A DNA stretch of 15,085 bases. Origin: Lojkania enalia (Eukaryota > Ascomycota > Dothideomycetes > Pleosporales). Each line of letters opens with the position of its first letter. The first letter of the stretch is position 1. This document shows, piece after piece, positions 1 to 9,616 of the stretch. The position numbers and the translations under genes are program-made. The stretch is from positions 166,405 to 181,489 of the forward strand of contig ML986677.1 in assembly GCA_010094045.1 (NCBI GenBank). The letters are read 5' to 3'. A model generated the notes under the pieces. The model ran no database searches, was not told where the DNA came from, and saw only the letters and a program-made list of their open reading frames with translations.

Positions 1-66
1 GTTTTTAAATCTACTACTCAACTCTTATATATTATTATCTACTAGATAATCTATATTCTCTATACT

Positions 67-273
67 ATCCTTATATACCTTAATCTATTTAGTTAGAGCT
101 TTTAGGGGTCCTAGCTAATTCGGATACTTATTATAAAAAGCTTTTAGCTTATAAAGTAAACCTATAAAATTTAAGGCTTTATACTAGACCAGGTTAAGAT
201 TATATCCTACCTATTTTATATAGTATTTAAGGGTCTTATAATATAGCTTATTAGCTAGTATTTCCTTAACCTC
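67..273 (-). other. Chromodomain at the C-terminus of pol
   Basis: The pol frame reads from EVKEILANKLYYKTLKYYIK to KVYKD. It contains a chromodomain-like Y-x-I-K-*-x-G-Y core in which the stop stands where Trp of the usual VKW-x-G-Y is expected, followed by N-L-x-L-V-*-Y for the usual D-x-x-W-Y. Chromodomains at this place define chromoviruses and are known to steer integration to heterochromatin marked by methylated histone H3. The identification rests on residue pattern and position directly after integrase. Confidence 0.85.
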
Positions 274-339
274 CTACTCTTCTACCCCCTTAATAGCGAT
301 AGCGGGTAGTTTCAGAGCTTCTTACTCTAGTAGAGAGTT

Positions 340-1560
340 CTAGGGGTTTTTATATAGTAGGTTTAGTGCGAAGATATTATATATTCTTAACCCTAGGGGT
401 AGCTATAGATAGTACAAGTTTCCAACCTATTCTAGTACTTTAAAAGGGCCCTCCTATTAATCGGATAGCTTTCAGCTCGGTTTTTAAACCGCAAGGTTCT
501 TAGTATTTAGATAAACTATATTACTAATCTACTAATTAATCGGTTACTAGTAATAGTTAATAACAGATTGTATATAATCTTAAGCTTTCTTAATATTAGC
601 CTTTACAGTTTCCTAGACTATATATATATAAGTTACTAGAGCTAAAGTATTCTTATAATTTAATTTATCTGTTGCGGTAATAGGATTAATAGAATATTTC
701 TAATCTTAACTCTAATAGGGCTTAAATCTATATAGAATCTAATATAGGGACATTCTAATAGTTATATAGGGTAGAATCGCTTATACTCGGTCGATTATAG
801 GTAATAGAAAACTCTAGTTGTTCTAGTAGAAGAATATAAAAGGGCGTAGTCTCTAATTAATATACTTATTTATAATCTCTATCTATCTGTTAGTCTCTTT
901 ATAATAAGTAGTAGATAGTTTAATTTTTACGCCTAAGATACAGCAGAATTTAGACTAGAAACTAGATATAAACTAAGGTCTTTAGTCTAAAATAATAGTT
1001 TCGGGCGTATAGCTAAAGCGGTACACCTATTAAATAAATAATTCGGCTATTCCCCTTACATTAATTATACGATAGTAGGGAATAGATACTGCTTATTTAG
1101 ATAGATAATTAATTACTACTATAATCTAATTATATCCGGACTTATCTATAGGAAAATTCTTAAAGTTAATATATAGGTGCTATATTAGTTAATTTAGTAT
1201 AGGAAGTAGGTAGATAAAACCTGGGGTTCGGGTTTATATTAGATAAGCTTTATAATATAGAATGCAATTCTATATATATCGTTTATAAGTAGCCTCTATA
1301 CCCTTCTAGTAGTACTTCTAGAATAGTAACTAATAGGTTTTAGTAGCGCTTAGGTATATAGAAGATACTTAGTTGTAAGCCTCTTATATAAGTCGCGTAT
1401 AAAGGCCTAAATCTAATAGAATATATAAGCGATTATTGTAGAGGAGTAGTCTATTCTCTATCTAATACTTATAGGATAGAAGTATACGTTCCTACACGAA
1501 GGAGGCTTAGTTTTCCTATAGTAATACGTCGATCAACTCTAGAGAATCTAGTAATATAAC
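340..1560 (-). other. Integrase domain of pol (D,D35E) with C-terminal GPF-type module
   Basis: The catalytic triad can be placed. The first Asp is now AAC (Asn) at 1165-1167 within H-L-Y-I-N-F-K. The second is an intact GAC at 985-987 in I-I-L-D. The Glu is an intact GAG at 877-879. Spacing is 59 residues between the first two and 35 between Asp and Glu, matching the retroviral D,D35E rule. After the triad, a segment reading R-L-R-P-F-I is followed by L-L-P-I-I-D-R-V, as in fungal gypsy integrases, and a G-G-P-F motif lies near 430-460. The zinc-binding N-terminal part lies near 1260-1450 but its His and Cys residues are largely lost. Confidence 0.92.
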
Positions 1561-1769
1561 CTACTTCTAGCCTTTAATAACGTTTAGTATAGCCGCTTAA
1601 GTTGTTATTTAGGTAATATAGGACTAGGCTAATTCGGCATTAATTCGGGGGTAAAGTTAATACGGTCTAAATAGGACTCTTAACTAGTTATTAGTTTAAA
1701 CCGCTTTTAAGTTTTCTATATCTTATTTATAATAACTAAGAATATCTGCTCTAGTATTATTTTTATCTA

Positions 1770-2110
1770 GAGTATACTCGATTTAGAACTAATACTAAAC
1801 TAATTTCTTAGTCTAATAAACTTAATAAGTATTAAGTACCTTTATAGTTATAAAATATTCGAGTAAGCGATAATTAGTATATACTAGAGTCCTAGTAGCT
1901 ATTAAAGTAAGTTCTACCCTCTATTACTTAAACGCAGTAACGATTACGAATAGTTTCTTATTATAAATCTTCTAGTTCAGTTCTGAACTAGATAGAACCT
2001 TACTATAGAATATTATAGGGTACTATTTTCCGTTAGAATATTTCTATAATAGTACTCCTATAACTACTCTATTAAAGGTATTAGTTTCCATTTTTATTTC
2101 TAATACAGGG
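1770..2110 (-). other. RNase H domain of pol
   Basis: The frame reads V-L-E-I-K-M-E-T-N near 2083-2110, where E-T-D is expected with the first catalytic Asp now Asn. It continues with I-I-F-Y-S-K-V-L-S-S-S-E-L-N, the counterpart of the usual P-I-A-F-x-S-K-x-L-x-x-x-E-x-N-Y segment, and ends with D-K-N-N-T-R-A-D-I-L-S near 1760-1790, the typical D-N-x-x-A-D-A-L-S close of Ty3-type RNase H. This enzyme would remove the RNA strand during reverse transcription. Confidence 0.9.
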
Positions 2111-2379
2111 TTAAAGTAGTAGAAAGTAGGTATACTTAACAGGGCTAACTTTAATTTCTTAAAGGTAATATTACATTCTAAAGTCTATATAAAAGAGGTT
2201 ATAAAACTCTATAGTATAATAATTAGCTTTATAATACGCGAGAATTCCGGTATAAACTATTAGTAGAATCTAGTAAAACCTAAAAAGGATTTCACACCCG
2301 TTATAGTAGTAGGTAGCTACTAGTTATGTAGTACTTCTACCTTCTCTAGGTTAATCTTAAGGCCTTTATTTAAAAGGAT

Positions 2380-3000
2380 ATAGCTAAGGTATTTAGTTCG
2401 GGTAATATAGAATTCGCTCTTTTTAATATCAACTTATAACCCTACTTAATATAATCTCTTAAGAACTTTCTTAACGTAGATAGTATATATTACCTCGTCT
2501 TTAGAGTAGATAAGGATATCGTCTAGGTAAGTAATATAGAAGTTATCTAGGTAGTCGATTAGTACGTCGTTTATATAGTACTAGTAAGTTGCTAGACCGT
2601 TATATAATCTAAAAGGTAGAACTTTATACTTATAGGTTCCGTATCGAGTCTAAAAGGTAGTATATTCTTTAGAACTAGGGTCTATTCTAATCTTATTAAA
2701 GGTTGTACGAATGTTAAACTTAGTAAAAATTACTACTTTAGTAGGCCTAGATAAAAGTTTATCTATATATAGTATCGGATATATATTCTTATAGATAAGA
2801 GTATTAAGTTTATAATAATCTATATAGATATATAGGTCGCTATTAAGTTTATAAATATAAAGGATTAGAAATGTAAAGAAGCTTCGACTCTGCTTAATAT
2901 ACCTATACTATAGATTATCTATAATATACTTTTTAGTTACTTCTAGCTCTTTAATATTCTACTTATATAACGGGCTGTAACTATTAGGGAGAAGTTCTAT
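2380..3000 (-). other. Reverse transcriptase domain of pol
   Basis: The catalytic box YLDDILIYS is intact at 2503-2529 and is preceded by Y-I-N-D-V-L-I-D-Y-L-D-N-F, as in Ty3/gypsy enzymes. The other catalytic Asp, in the F-D-I-R motif near 2720, now reads F-N-I-R. Upstream, S-P-L-Y-K and K-E-L-E mark the start of the domain near 2960-3000, and D-Y-Y-K-L-N near 2810-2830 stands for the usual D-Y-R-x-L-N. This is the best-preserved protein segment of the element. Confidence 0.97.
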
Positions 3001-3600
3001 AAGGATAATCTTATAATTATAAGAGTAGTATTCTAATAATTAATAAGCTGCAGTTTTACTAAATATATTTTAATATCTATAGTATTTAGATAGTAATTAG
3101 AGATTTACTAGTACTTCGTTTTTAGCCTTATCTTCTAGCTCTAGGGCTTACTTATTTTTAATTAGCCACTCGATTTTGTATAAAGATGTAGAGAAAAACT
3201 CGTTTTCTTTCCTCTTTATATTAAAGTAGAAAGTATTAGCTAAGATAAGAGTAATAATAGAAGAATAGACTTTCTTCGGATCAGGTTTAGACTTTATTAT
3301 ATACGGGCGTACAGGAGCTCTAAGCTTATTTAAACTATAAACTATAAAAGACTAATATAGTTTTAGCAGTCTTAATAGACCCTTAATATAATAGATAGTC
3401 AGACTGTAGGACTACTAATACTAGTTCTTTTCCTATAAAGCGTCGCGTTGCTAGATATCTAACTCTACCTTCTTATCACGTACTAGCTAAGTTAATTATA
3501 TAAGAAGAGGAGGTAAAGGATTATAAGTAGTAGAATACTTAGAGGGCTATATAATCCGATTTTTATCTATATCTAGCTAGAGTTAAAAATAATATAACTA

Positions 3601-3645
3601 TTTAATACTAATAATATAATCCTAAATACCTAGATCTATAATAAT
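3601..3645 (-). other. Probable aspartic protease active-site motif
   Basis: In the pol frame this stretch reads I-I-I-D-L-G-I-*-D-Y-I-I-S, matching the position and pattern of the retrotransposon protease motif (hydrophobic)-I-D-S-G-A-x-x-x-F-I-S. The Ser of D-S-G appears as Leu, which a single RIP change does not simply explain, so the exact call is moderate. Its place between gag and reverse transcriptase supports it. Confidence 0.6.
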
Positions 3646-4019
3646 AAATAGATAGTTTTAGATAGTTCTTCTATTAATTTATAGGTATAAGTAGATATAC
3701 TAATTAACTAGAGTTTAGATTCGGTCCTAAAAACCTTTAATAGTAATTTTAAAGGGTAAGCGCTATATTAATATATATAGAGCTTAAGAGAGTAATCTAG
3801 CTACCATAGAATTAAGGAATAAGAAGCCTTAAGTACTAGTATTAATAAGGGCGTTTAGTTATATACTAATATCTTTTAAATATAGAATAGTAGGGATTTA
3901 GAAGTAGTTTCCTCTAAATAAATATAATAAATTAATATTTAATAAGTTATATTTATTTAAGTTTAGGATAGAGAGTTTTCTTAGACGTCTCTATTTCCCA
4001 CCTAAGAACCATCTAGGTA

Positions 4020-5040
4020 GTATTTACTTACGTCTAAGAACTATTCTTCTTTAATCTCCTTTTATTTAACCTCTATCTCTTATATTTTAAAGACTATATA
4101 TTCGTTTATAAAGTATCCTAGTTTACTATAATTATAATAATTACCTAAGGTTATATACCTTTTAAGTATAAGAGTCTTACTAGGTTATTAAAAAGCAATT
4201 ATAATAGAACAAGGTATTAATACTAGGGTAGATTAGGGTAGTATTAGATTATAGGTTACCTTAGATAAACTTTTAGAAACCTTCCGGTACTAATCTAAAT
4301 TTATTTTAGCTACAACCTATAGGCTAGTAGATTATTCTAGAAGGTTAAGAATACTCCTCCTTTCTATATTATAGGTTATTAAGTAGGCGACTATAGCGTT
4401 AAAGGAGCTTTTCTATATAAGCTTAAAGCTAAGGTTTAGTATTCTTAGGCTAGAGAGAATCTTATCCTATAGGTAGAAAAACTACTTAGATTAAGATACA
4501 GATCCCCTAATAGTTGTACTAATAAAGCGAGTTTTAAAAGTTAGGAACGTTTCTCTCTTATTTATTCTTAGGACCTAAAACGCCTATTACACCTTTATCT
4601 CTTTATTATTTATAATAAAATACGATTATAGAAGTAAAATTATTTCTTTAGCATTTTTAAACTAATACTAGTTCGATTTAGCTAGGTATTTTAGCTCTAG
4701 ATACCCTTTTACAGTATTAGAGGTATATCTTTATACTAATACTATACGTATATACTCTGTCGGATAGTAATCTATATTAATCTTAAGTTAGTCTAGAATT
4801 AAGGCTTGCTATTATTTAAATATAGGTTTACTACTATTTATAAGGCTTTTAATCTTAGGCGTATATTTAGTAAGGTAGGCTTAAAAGGGTTTAGGAGTAG
4901 CCGAAAGGTTTCTTACTAGAGGAGTTATAAAAGTTTCCTAGTATATTATTAGTTCTGATTTAGTAGTTTATAGAGGTTAATTAGGACTAATAGTTCTCTA
5001 TTATATTAAGTATATAATCTCCTCCTATAAAATTGCAATT
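4020..5040 (-). pseudogene. gag: Decayed gag (nucleocapsid/capsid) of the Ty3/gypsy element
   Basis: Gag would form the particle that packages the element's RNA. The N-terminal part reads T-P-L-V-R-N-L-S-A-T-P near 4930. The capsid-like part (about 4600-4830) has P-I-F-K-*-*-Q-A-L-I-L-D, then I-N-I-D-Y-Y-P-T-E-Y, the pattern of fungal gypsy Gag (K-x-x-N-x-D-H-x-P-T-E). A CCHC knuckle follows at 4098-4139, 229 codons downstream and in the same frame. The frame stays legible past the knuckle until about 4000. Gag and pol frames differ by an offset equal to a -1 shift. The start codon cannot be fixed; no ATG survives near 5040. Confidence 0.9.
4098..4139 (-). other. RIP-shadowed CCHC zinc knuckle of Gag
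   Basis: The codons read Y-Y-N-Y-S-K-L-G-Y-F-I-N-E-Y, in which four Tyr codons fall exactly at the spacing of a C-x2-C-x4-H-x4-C nucleocapsid knuckle. TAT arises from TGT, and TAT/TAC from CAT/CAC, by the CpA-to-TpA change that dominates this window. The Gly next to the expected His is intact. Confidence 0.88.
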
Positions 5041-5768
5041 TATTCCTTAAGAGTTAGTTTACTCTAATTTCCCTCTAAATTAGATAGATTCTTTATTATA
5101 GGTTTTATAAAGAGGGGTCCGCCTGTCGTAAGGCCCCCTATAAGAGATAATAGTTATTCTATACGCGTAGATAGAAGCTTACTCTTACTATAACTTACGT
5201 GTATATTAATTCTGGTATAGGAATTAGAAGGTAAATTATAGTTAGATATGGCGGTTGCCTCTAATTCTAATAGGTTATTAGTAGTCTCTAAGTTTCTACC
5301 TAGGTGTACTCTATACGACTTTTCTAAAAGCAATCCTAATTATAGGGGATAGGAAGTTCTAAACCTAAAGGTTTTAATTAATAGAAGGTCTTTAAGATCC
5401 TATCTAAGTAACTAAATAATTTAATATAATAATATATAAGTATTATAATCTAAACTAAATCGGGTGTATTTTAGACTTAGATATAGTTAAATAAACAATC
5501 GATACGATATTATTAAAGAGGCTGTTACTAGTAGTATTAAATTCTTTTATATAATATAATAGTGTAGGTAAGATAATAAGTCCGAATATAGTACAAATCT
5601 ACTTAGAGGTATATAGGAGTAGGTAGGGGTTTAGAGACCTAGAAATTCTATTAACACCTATAGGCCTTGTATAAAAGGATATAGAAGAACTACTAAGCTA
5701 CTTATAAGGGAGTATATAACTATATACGGAAGGGAAAAGGGGTAGAACTAGGGGTAGGATAAGATAAG
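5041..5768. other. Gene-free stretch; probable retrotransposon leader and 5' LTR
   Basis: No readable protein was found here. It lies upstream of gag on the minus strand, so the primer-binding site and 5' LTR of the Ty3/gypsy element are expected in it, but no boundary, primer-binding site or target duplication could be recognised. It holds one short GC-rich block with hairpin potential (5113-5139). The left end of element D may also be here but no terminal repeat partner was found. Confidence 0.45.
5113..5139. repeat. GC-rich imperfect hairpin in the retrotransposon leader
   Basis: An 8-nt arm at 5113-5120 pairs with 5132-5139 at 7 of 8 positions around an 11-nt loop. It is a local GC-rich island in very AT-rich sequence. 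A role in the RNA leader or LTR is possible but not shown. Confidence 0.4.
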
Positions 5769-5807
5769 CGAAAAGCTTTAGGATAAGGTTATATATAAAG
5801 CTTTTCG
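5769..5807. repeat. Perfect 12-bp inverted repeat
   Basis: Arms at 5769-5780 and 5796-5807 are perfect reverse complements (cgaaaagcttta / taaagcttttcg) with a 15-base loop. The site overlaps the distal C-terminal coding part of the element D transposase read on the minus strand, so it may be incidental or a subterminal structure of that element. Confidence 0.6.
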
Positions 5808-7205
5808 TAGAACGATTTCTTTATATTATTATATAGAGTTACAAGTTTAAAGAAGTGTATTCTAATATAGTATTAACTTAGTACCTTTTATAAGCTGTAA
5901 GAATCCTTCTTATACTTCTTTTAGTAATCGTATAAAGGACTTTCGTACAAGTATTAATTATAACCCAAATTTATATATATTACTTAGAGTTTTAAACTAC
6001 TAGAAGTTTTCTTATAAAAGTAGTTCTAGTAGGGTACGTAGTTATATATTAAGGCGATTTAATATAACCTATACGTTTAGAGGAATAATTCCTATTGTTT
6101 TAAAGGCCTTTTAATAGTTCTTATATATAAATATATTAAAAAACACGTCCTTAAAGGCTGGAAGGAAGCCTTCTTTATTAATATAGTAGACGTATCGGCG
6201 CGCTAAGTCTTATATACGCTGTAAGTACTTCAGTTTTAATAGTAAGAAGTAAACTATATTAAGAGACTAAAGTATATATAATAAATAAGAAGGTATATAA
6301 AGTGTTAGAATCTTTTATATAAGGTAGTAATCTTTAAATTCCTAGTTAAGGTAGCTTTTATAGCTATCTAAAATAAGTAGCCTATATAATCCTACCTAAC
6401 ACATCTTTATATACTTATTAAAGTACTTTAGCTACTTAAGACTAAGTGTGTTATTTGTCCAGCCGTTCTTAGAGACTGAAATTTTCCAATCGTACGGTAT
6501 ACCTACTTCTTTATACTATATAGAGATATAGACGTATCCTTTATAGATAATAAATAATAGAGTTGTATACGTAGTAGTATAGATGCTCTAGATAACTATA
6601 ACCTACTTACGATCGCCTAGCTATATAAGAGTAGGCCTTATACAACGTTTTAAACCTATAACAACCTTTATAGTACTAATAATATCTATCTAAAAGCCTA
6701 TCTTATTAAAGTTGTAGATATTATTATTATATATGCTATATTTCGCAATTATATCCTATACAAGCTTAAACCACGCGTTAATAACCTCTAGATTCTCTTG
6801 TTTTATTCTTTAACAATCCTTTACTCGATTAAAAGCTATTTTAAGCTCGTTTATATATACTATAAATCGTTTAGGCTAATTCTTTCTTATAGATATTCTA
6901 CTACGTACGCCTAATAGTTTATCTACTATATCTACTACCTTATATAGCCGGGGCGTAAATCCTCGCGAATTAAGGTTAAGAATATATTATACGATTGTTT
7001 ATTCTTCGGTTACTATAAGCTTCTAGTAATTTAGTTATATACGAGGGTGAAATGTAATTCCGTAAAGTTAAGTAGAGAGTTATTAATATTATATATTAAA
7101 AGCTATAGTAGCGCGTCGCACGCTCTTAAACTAGCCTAATTTATACGCCTGTAAAGCAAGCTCAATTCTACCTTCTTATTAAATTAATAGAAGGTTGCGT
7201 AATAG
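5780..7205 (-). pseudogene. Decayed pogo/Fot1-like DDE transposase (element D)
   Basis: The protein would cut and paste a Tc1/mariner-superfamily DNA element. One frame is legible over about 475 codons: an N-terminal helix-turn-helix region (E-L-A-L-Q-A-Y-K-L-G near 7140-7165), a second DNA-binding part with R-L-Y-K-V-V-D-I-V near 6930, then the DDE core. Catalytic positions are AAT at 6705-6707 (in I-Y-N-F-N-K), GAT at 6366-6368 (L-L-I-L-D) and AAT at 6258-6260 (S-L-N-I-V), giving 35 residues between the last two. The D-W-K-I-S-V-S-K-N-G-W-T block near 6450-6490 is nearly unmutated. The C-terminal tail (Q-L-I-K-G-T-K-L-I-L) reaches about 5860. A start codon is not visible; the upper limit is where the frame stops making sense. 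Confidence 0.93.
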
Positions 7206-7220
7206 ATTTATTATAGTTCG

Positions 7221-7313
7221 TATATAGTATTTATAATGCTAAGAAAAAGTGGCCGCTTCGATAGTTTAGCCGCTTCGATAGTTTAGCCGCTTCGATAGTA
7301 GAATATATTATAT
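7221..7313. repeat. 17-bp tandem repeat block, probable right terminal repeat of element D
   Basis: Three 17-bp units (gccgcttcgatagttta type) lie at 7252-7268, 7269-7285 and 7286-7302, preceded by a shared leader containing gctaagaaaaagt. The block sits just upstream of the element D transposase, where its terminal repeat should be; repeated motifs within the ends are also present in elements A and B. No inverted partner was found near 5400-5770, so the assignment to D is an inference. Confidence 0.65.
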
Positions 7314-7350
7314 AGAATCTCTTATTAGTATTAAGTAAATTAACTTTTTA

Positions 7351-7426
7351 TATATAGTATTTGTTGCGCTAAGAAAAAGTAGCTACTTTAATAGTTTAGC
7401 CGCTTCGATAGTAGAATACGTTATAT
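7351..7426. repeat. Second copy of the terminal block with two 17-bp units
   Basis: This copy has the same order as the block at 7221-7313 (tatatagtat, then gctaagaaaaagt, then 17-bp units, then gtagaata), but only two units (7382-7398 and 7399-7415). It abuts the point where element C coding sequence begins. It is best read as the end of another D-like element that inserted at a TA in element C and was later mostly lost. Confidence 0.6.
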
Positions 7427-7744
7427 AAAGTAGTAGATATAGTAGATAAACTATTAGCTGTATATAGTAAAGAACTAGTAGATAAGAATTAAACTAAGAG
7501 ATTTATAATATATATAAATAAACTTAAAATAGTATTTAATTAGATAAAGAACTACTAGAAAATATAATAAGAGGATTTTTAGGATATAAATATATAGTTT
7601 AAGCTTATTAAAAAGATAAAAACTATATATAGTATCTATAATAAGAATATATATAACTTTAATAAGACTAGCTTTTAAATAGATATAATTAAGTTTATAA
7701 AAGTTGTATTAAGCTTAGAAAAATATATAAAACCTAATCTTATA
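7421..7744 (+). pseudogene. Element C pogo/Fot1-like transposase, upstream part (interrupted by element A)
   Basis: The frame begins with K-V-V-D-I-V-D-K-L-L, aligning with the same residues in the element D transposase (near 6930 on the other strand), so about the first third of the protein is missing. It continues through E-D-F-*-D-I-N-I to I-Y-N-F-N-K-T-S-F, in which AAT at 7661-7663 marks the first catalytic Asp, and stops at K-P-N-L-I where element A enters. The remainder resumes at 9619. Stops and Asp-to-Asn changes fit RIP. Confidence 0.9.
7743..7744. repeat. TA target-site duplication, left side of element A
   Basis: The TA directly before the first base of element A matches the TA after its last base (9617-9618). 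TA duplication is the rule for Tc1/mariner/pogo elements. Keeping one TA rejoins the codons of element C as ata-cag. Confidence 0.85.
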
Positions 7745-7811
7745 ATATACTATATAAGCGAGCTAATTACCTAAGTAAGCTAATTATAATACTAAAACTA
7801 TACTAAAATCG
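7745..7811 (+). repeat. Left terminal inverted repeat of element A
   Basis: The 67 bp match the reverse complement of 9550-9616 at all but three positions (a ccc/cct and a gcgag/gtaag difference). All three are C-to-T or G-to-A in this copy. The right end keeps two copies of the 9-bp motif aagcgagct, probable transposase-binding sites; here the second is mutated. Confidence 0.92.
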
Positions 7812-7852
7812 TAATAATTATATTTTATAGTATTATATTATAACTAATAACT

Positions 7853-9487
7853 ATAGAATTAATTTAGAAAGAAGCTAGAATATAACTTATACTCTAAGCT
7901 CTTTAATAAGATATAATACTAACTATACGTCGTATTATATTAATCTATAATATCTCCTAAAGTATATTTAATATATAAAGGCGAGGAATAGCTCTATAAT
8001 ACAATTGCCGGCCTAATTTAATAAAGCCTAGTAAGACTAAAGAGTAGGTAATTATTTAGTATATACTAGATCTAAATATAAGAGAATTTCTACTATAGTT
8101 TACTACTATTTAAAATATAGCTAATTTACTGCTAGCTGCGCGCTCTACTAGTTAGATTAAAAAGAACTAGGTAGAGAACTTTATTAAACGTATACCTAAG
8201 CTTAAAGTTAAATTTAATTAAAAGTACAACTATTTAAGAACTAAATATAAGGATAATAAGATTATAAGAGGCTAGTTCTACCTTATATAGAATATAAAGG
8301 TTAAATATAGTATTATTAATAAAGATATATACAATTTTAACAAATTAAACTTTATAATAAGTATAATATCGATAAAAGTAGTAATTACTAGCTCTAAGAG
8401 ACGGAATTGACTAAAGTAGCTCTAGCTAAGTAATTATAAGTAGACTATAGTTATCTAAAGTATTAACGCGATAGGATAGGTAATACTACCTTTTATTATC
8501 TTTACAGGTACCTACCACCTCTCTATATAGTATAAAGAAGATAATATTCTACTAACCTAAACTATATAGGTTACTAATAATAGCTGGACGATAAATAATA
8601 TTAGTATTAAGTAGTTAAAGTACTTTAACGCGTATATAAAGGATTATACTATTAGTATATATTAATTACTAATTTTTAATAGCTATAAAAACTATAACTC
8701 GCTTAAATTTAGATAGTTTTACGAGGAAAAGAATATTATTACTCTTTATATACCTCTATATTTATTATACCTATTATAGCTACTAGATATAGGTTATTTC
8801 TCGTTTTTAAAGACTACGTACAGGCGCTAAGTCGAGTAGCTAATATATAGTTATATTAACTATATTACGAAAATTGAGTTCTTACCCTACTTTAAAGTAG
8901 CTTTTAATACAGCGATTACGAAGAGTAATATCTTAGATAGCTTTTAAAGCGCTAGTTTAGTTCTATTTAATCTAGATATAGTACTATTAAAGCTTAAAGT
9001 TTAACTATATATACTAATACCCTCTATAGTTAAAAATACCCCTTAGAAGTTAAAAATACTAAGTAATCCTATTAAATATAGGTTTTAATCTATGTACGTT
9101 TAATTAAGAGTTTAAAAGTATTTAGATAGTTTATCTACTTTAATAGTAGAGGCGTTTAAATAGTTTATAAAGGGTACTATATATATAATATATAAAAATA
9201 TACTATTATACGATTAGGTTACTAAGTTTTAAATAGCTAATAAAGCTGCTATATAATATTAATTGTATAAAAGAAAGTATATATAGAAGAAAGGTAATCT
9301 AATAATTAAAGAAGGCGCTTAATTAACTACTCTAAAAGAGTTTAGTACTCGTACTAATAAAAAGAAGGGTAGGAAGAAAACGCGCGTTAATAGAGGCCAG
9401 CCGATTTAAAGGCGTTATAGGTAGTATAGTAAGGCTAGATATAACTCGCGGACGTGTAAAAATAATGTTATTGATATAGAAGAATAG
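7853..9487 (+). pseudogene. Decayed pogo/Fot1-like DDE transposase of element A
   Basis: One frame of 544 codons plus stop runs without net indel, close to the usual length of Fot1 transposases. The presumed start is ATA at 7853-7855 (ATG after RIP), also ATA in copy B. The N-terminal helix-turn-helix part reads T-I-R-R near 7925-7935. The DDE core has AAC at 8339-8341 (I-Y-N-F-N), AAT at 8678-8680 (L-I-F-N-S-Y for L-I-x-D-G-H) and GAT at 8786-8788 (L-L-D-I-G), with 35 residues between the last two. A basic linker (K-K-K-G-R-K-K-T-R) precedes a CCHC knuckle at 9416-9457. TAG at 9485-9487 is taken as the end but could itself be a RIP stop. Confidence 0.95.
9416..9457 (+). other. CCHC knuckle at the C-terminus of the element A transposase
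   Basis: The codons read Y-R-*-Y-S-K-A-R-Y-N-S-R-T-C, matching C-x2-C-x4-H-x4-C with the first three metal ligands turned to Tyr by RIP and the last Cys (TGT, 9455-9457) intact. The matching segment in copy B keeps Cys, His and Cys at three of the four positions. Confidence 0.85.
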
Positions 9488-9549
9488 GCTACTATACTAT
9501 ATAGTATAATAGAATATAAGAAAGTATAATATTTTATAAAAAGTAGTTA

Positions 9550-9616
9550 CGATTTTAGTATAGTTTTAGTATTATAATTAGCTCGCTTGGGTAATTAGCT
9601 CGCTTATATAGTATAT
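9550..9616 (-). repeat. Right terminal inverted repeat of element A
   Basis: The 67 bp are the reverse complement of 7745-7811 with three differences. Both aagcgagct motifs are intact here, spaced 17 bp apart. Confidence 0.92.

Larger units (their letters stand above)
25..3720 (-). pseudogene. pol: Decayed pol polyprotein (protease-RT-RNase H-integrase-chromodomain)
   Basis: This polyprotein would supply all the enzymes of the retrotransposon. All landmarks lie in one frame with no net indel: protease-like motif (3601-3645), RT YLDDILIYS (2503-2529), integrase D-D-E (1165-1167, 985-987, 877-879) and chromodomain (67-273). From 3645 to 67 that is about 1,190 codons. The frame is interrupted by many TAG and TAA codons, which fit CAG, CAA or TGG codons after RIP. 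A TAA at 25-27 is either the natural end or another RIP stop. The start is unclear: gag lies upstream in a different frame, so pol was probably made by ribosomal frameshifting. The family assignment is secure; the exact ends are not. Confidence 0.95.
1..5040 (-). mobile_element. Ty3/gypsy chromovirus LTR retrotransposon, RIP-mutated, left end cut by window
   Basis: Read on the minus strand, gag, protease, reverse transcriptase, RNase H, integrase and chromodomain follow one another in the order known for Ty3/gypsy chromoviruses. The element would copy itself through an RNA intermediate made in virus-like particles. Here it is dead: the frames carry dozens of TAA/TAG codons and the catalytic Asp codons are often Asn. 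The right limit is only where the gag frame becomes unreadable. A leader and 5' LTR should follow further right, up to about 5700, but I could not define LTR ends because no second LTR is in the window for comparison and RIP would convert TG...CA ends to TA...TA. Confidence 0.93.
7745..9616 (+). mobile_element. Element A: complete pogo/Fot1-like DNA transposon, 1872 bp, RIP-mutated
   Basis: Element A has 67-bp terminal inverted repeats (7745-7811 and 9550-9616), TA duplications on both sides and a single transposase frame that fills the interior. This is the expected structure and size of a full Fot1-like element. It lies inside the element C transposase. Its sister copy B sits in inverted orientation about 3 kb to the right. 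It cannot encode a working transposase now: about 45 stops interrupt the frame by hand count. Confidence 0.95.

Noticed and set aside
5041..5700. Defined 5' LTR of the Ty3/gypsy element
   Set aside because: No second LTR is in the window, no primer-binding site was recognisable and RIP has removed TG/CA ends, so no boundaries could be supported.
5400..5770. Left terminal repeat of element D
   Set aside because: No match to the inverted 17-bp units could be found by eye; it may be lost or buried in the retrotransposon LTR.
7345..7450. tRNA-like or small RNA gene from the repeat-rich block
   Set aside because: The repeats explain the pattern, and there is no cloverleaf or conserved box motif.
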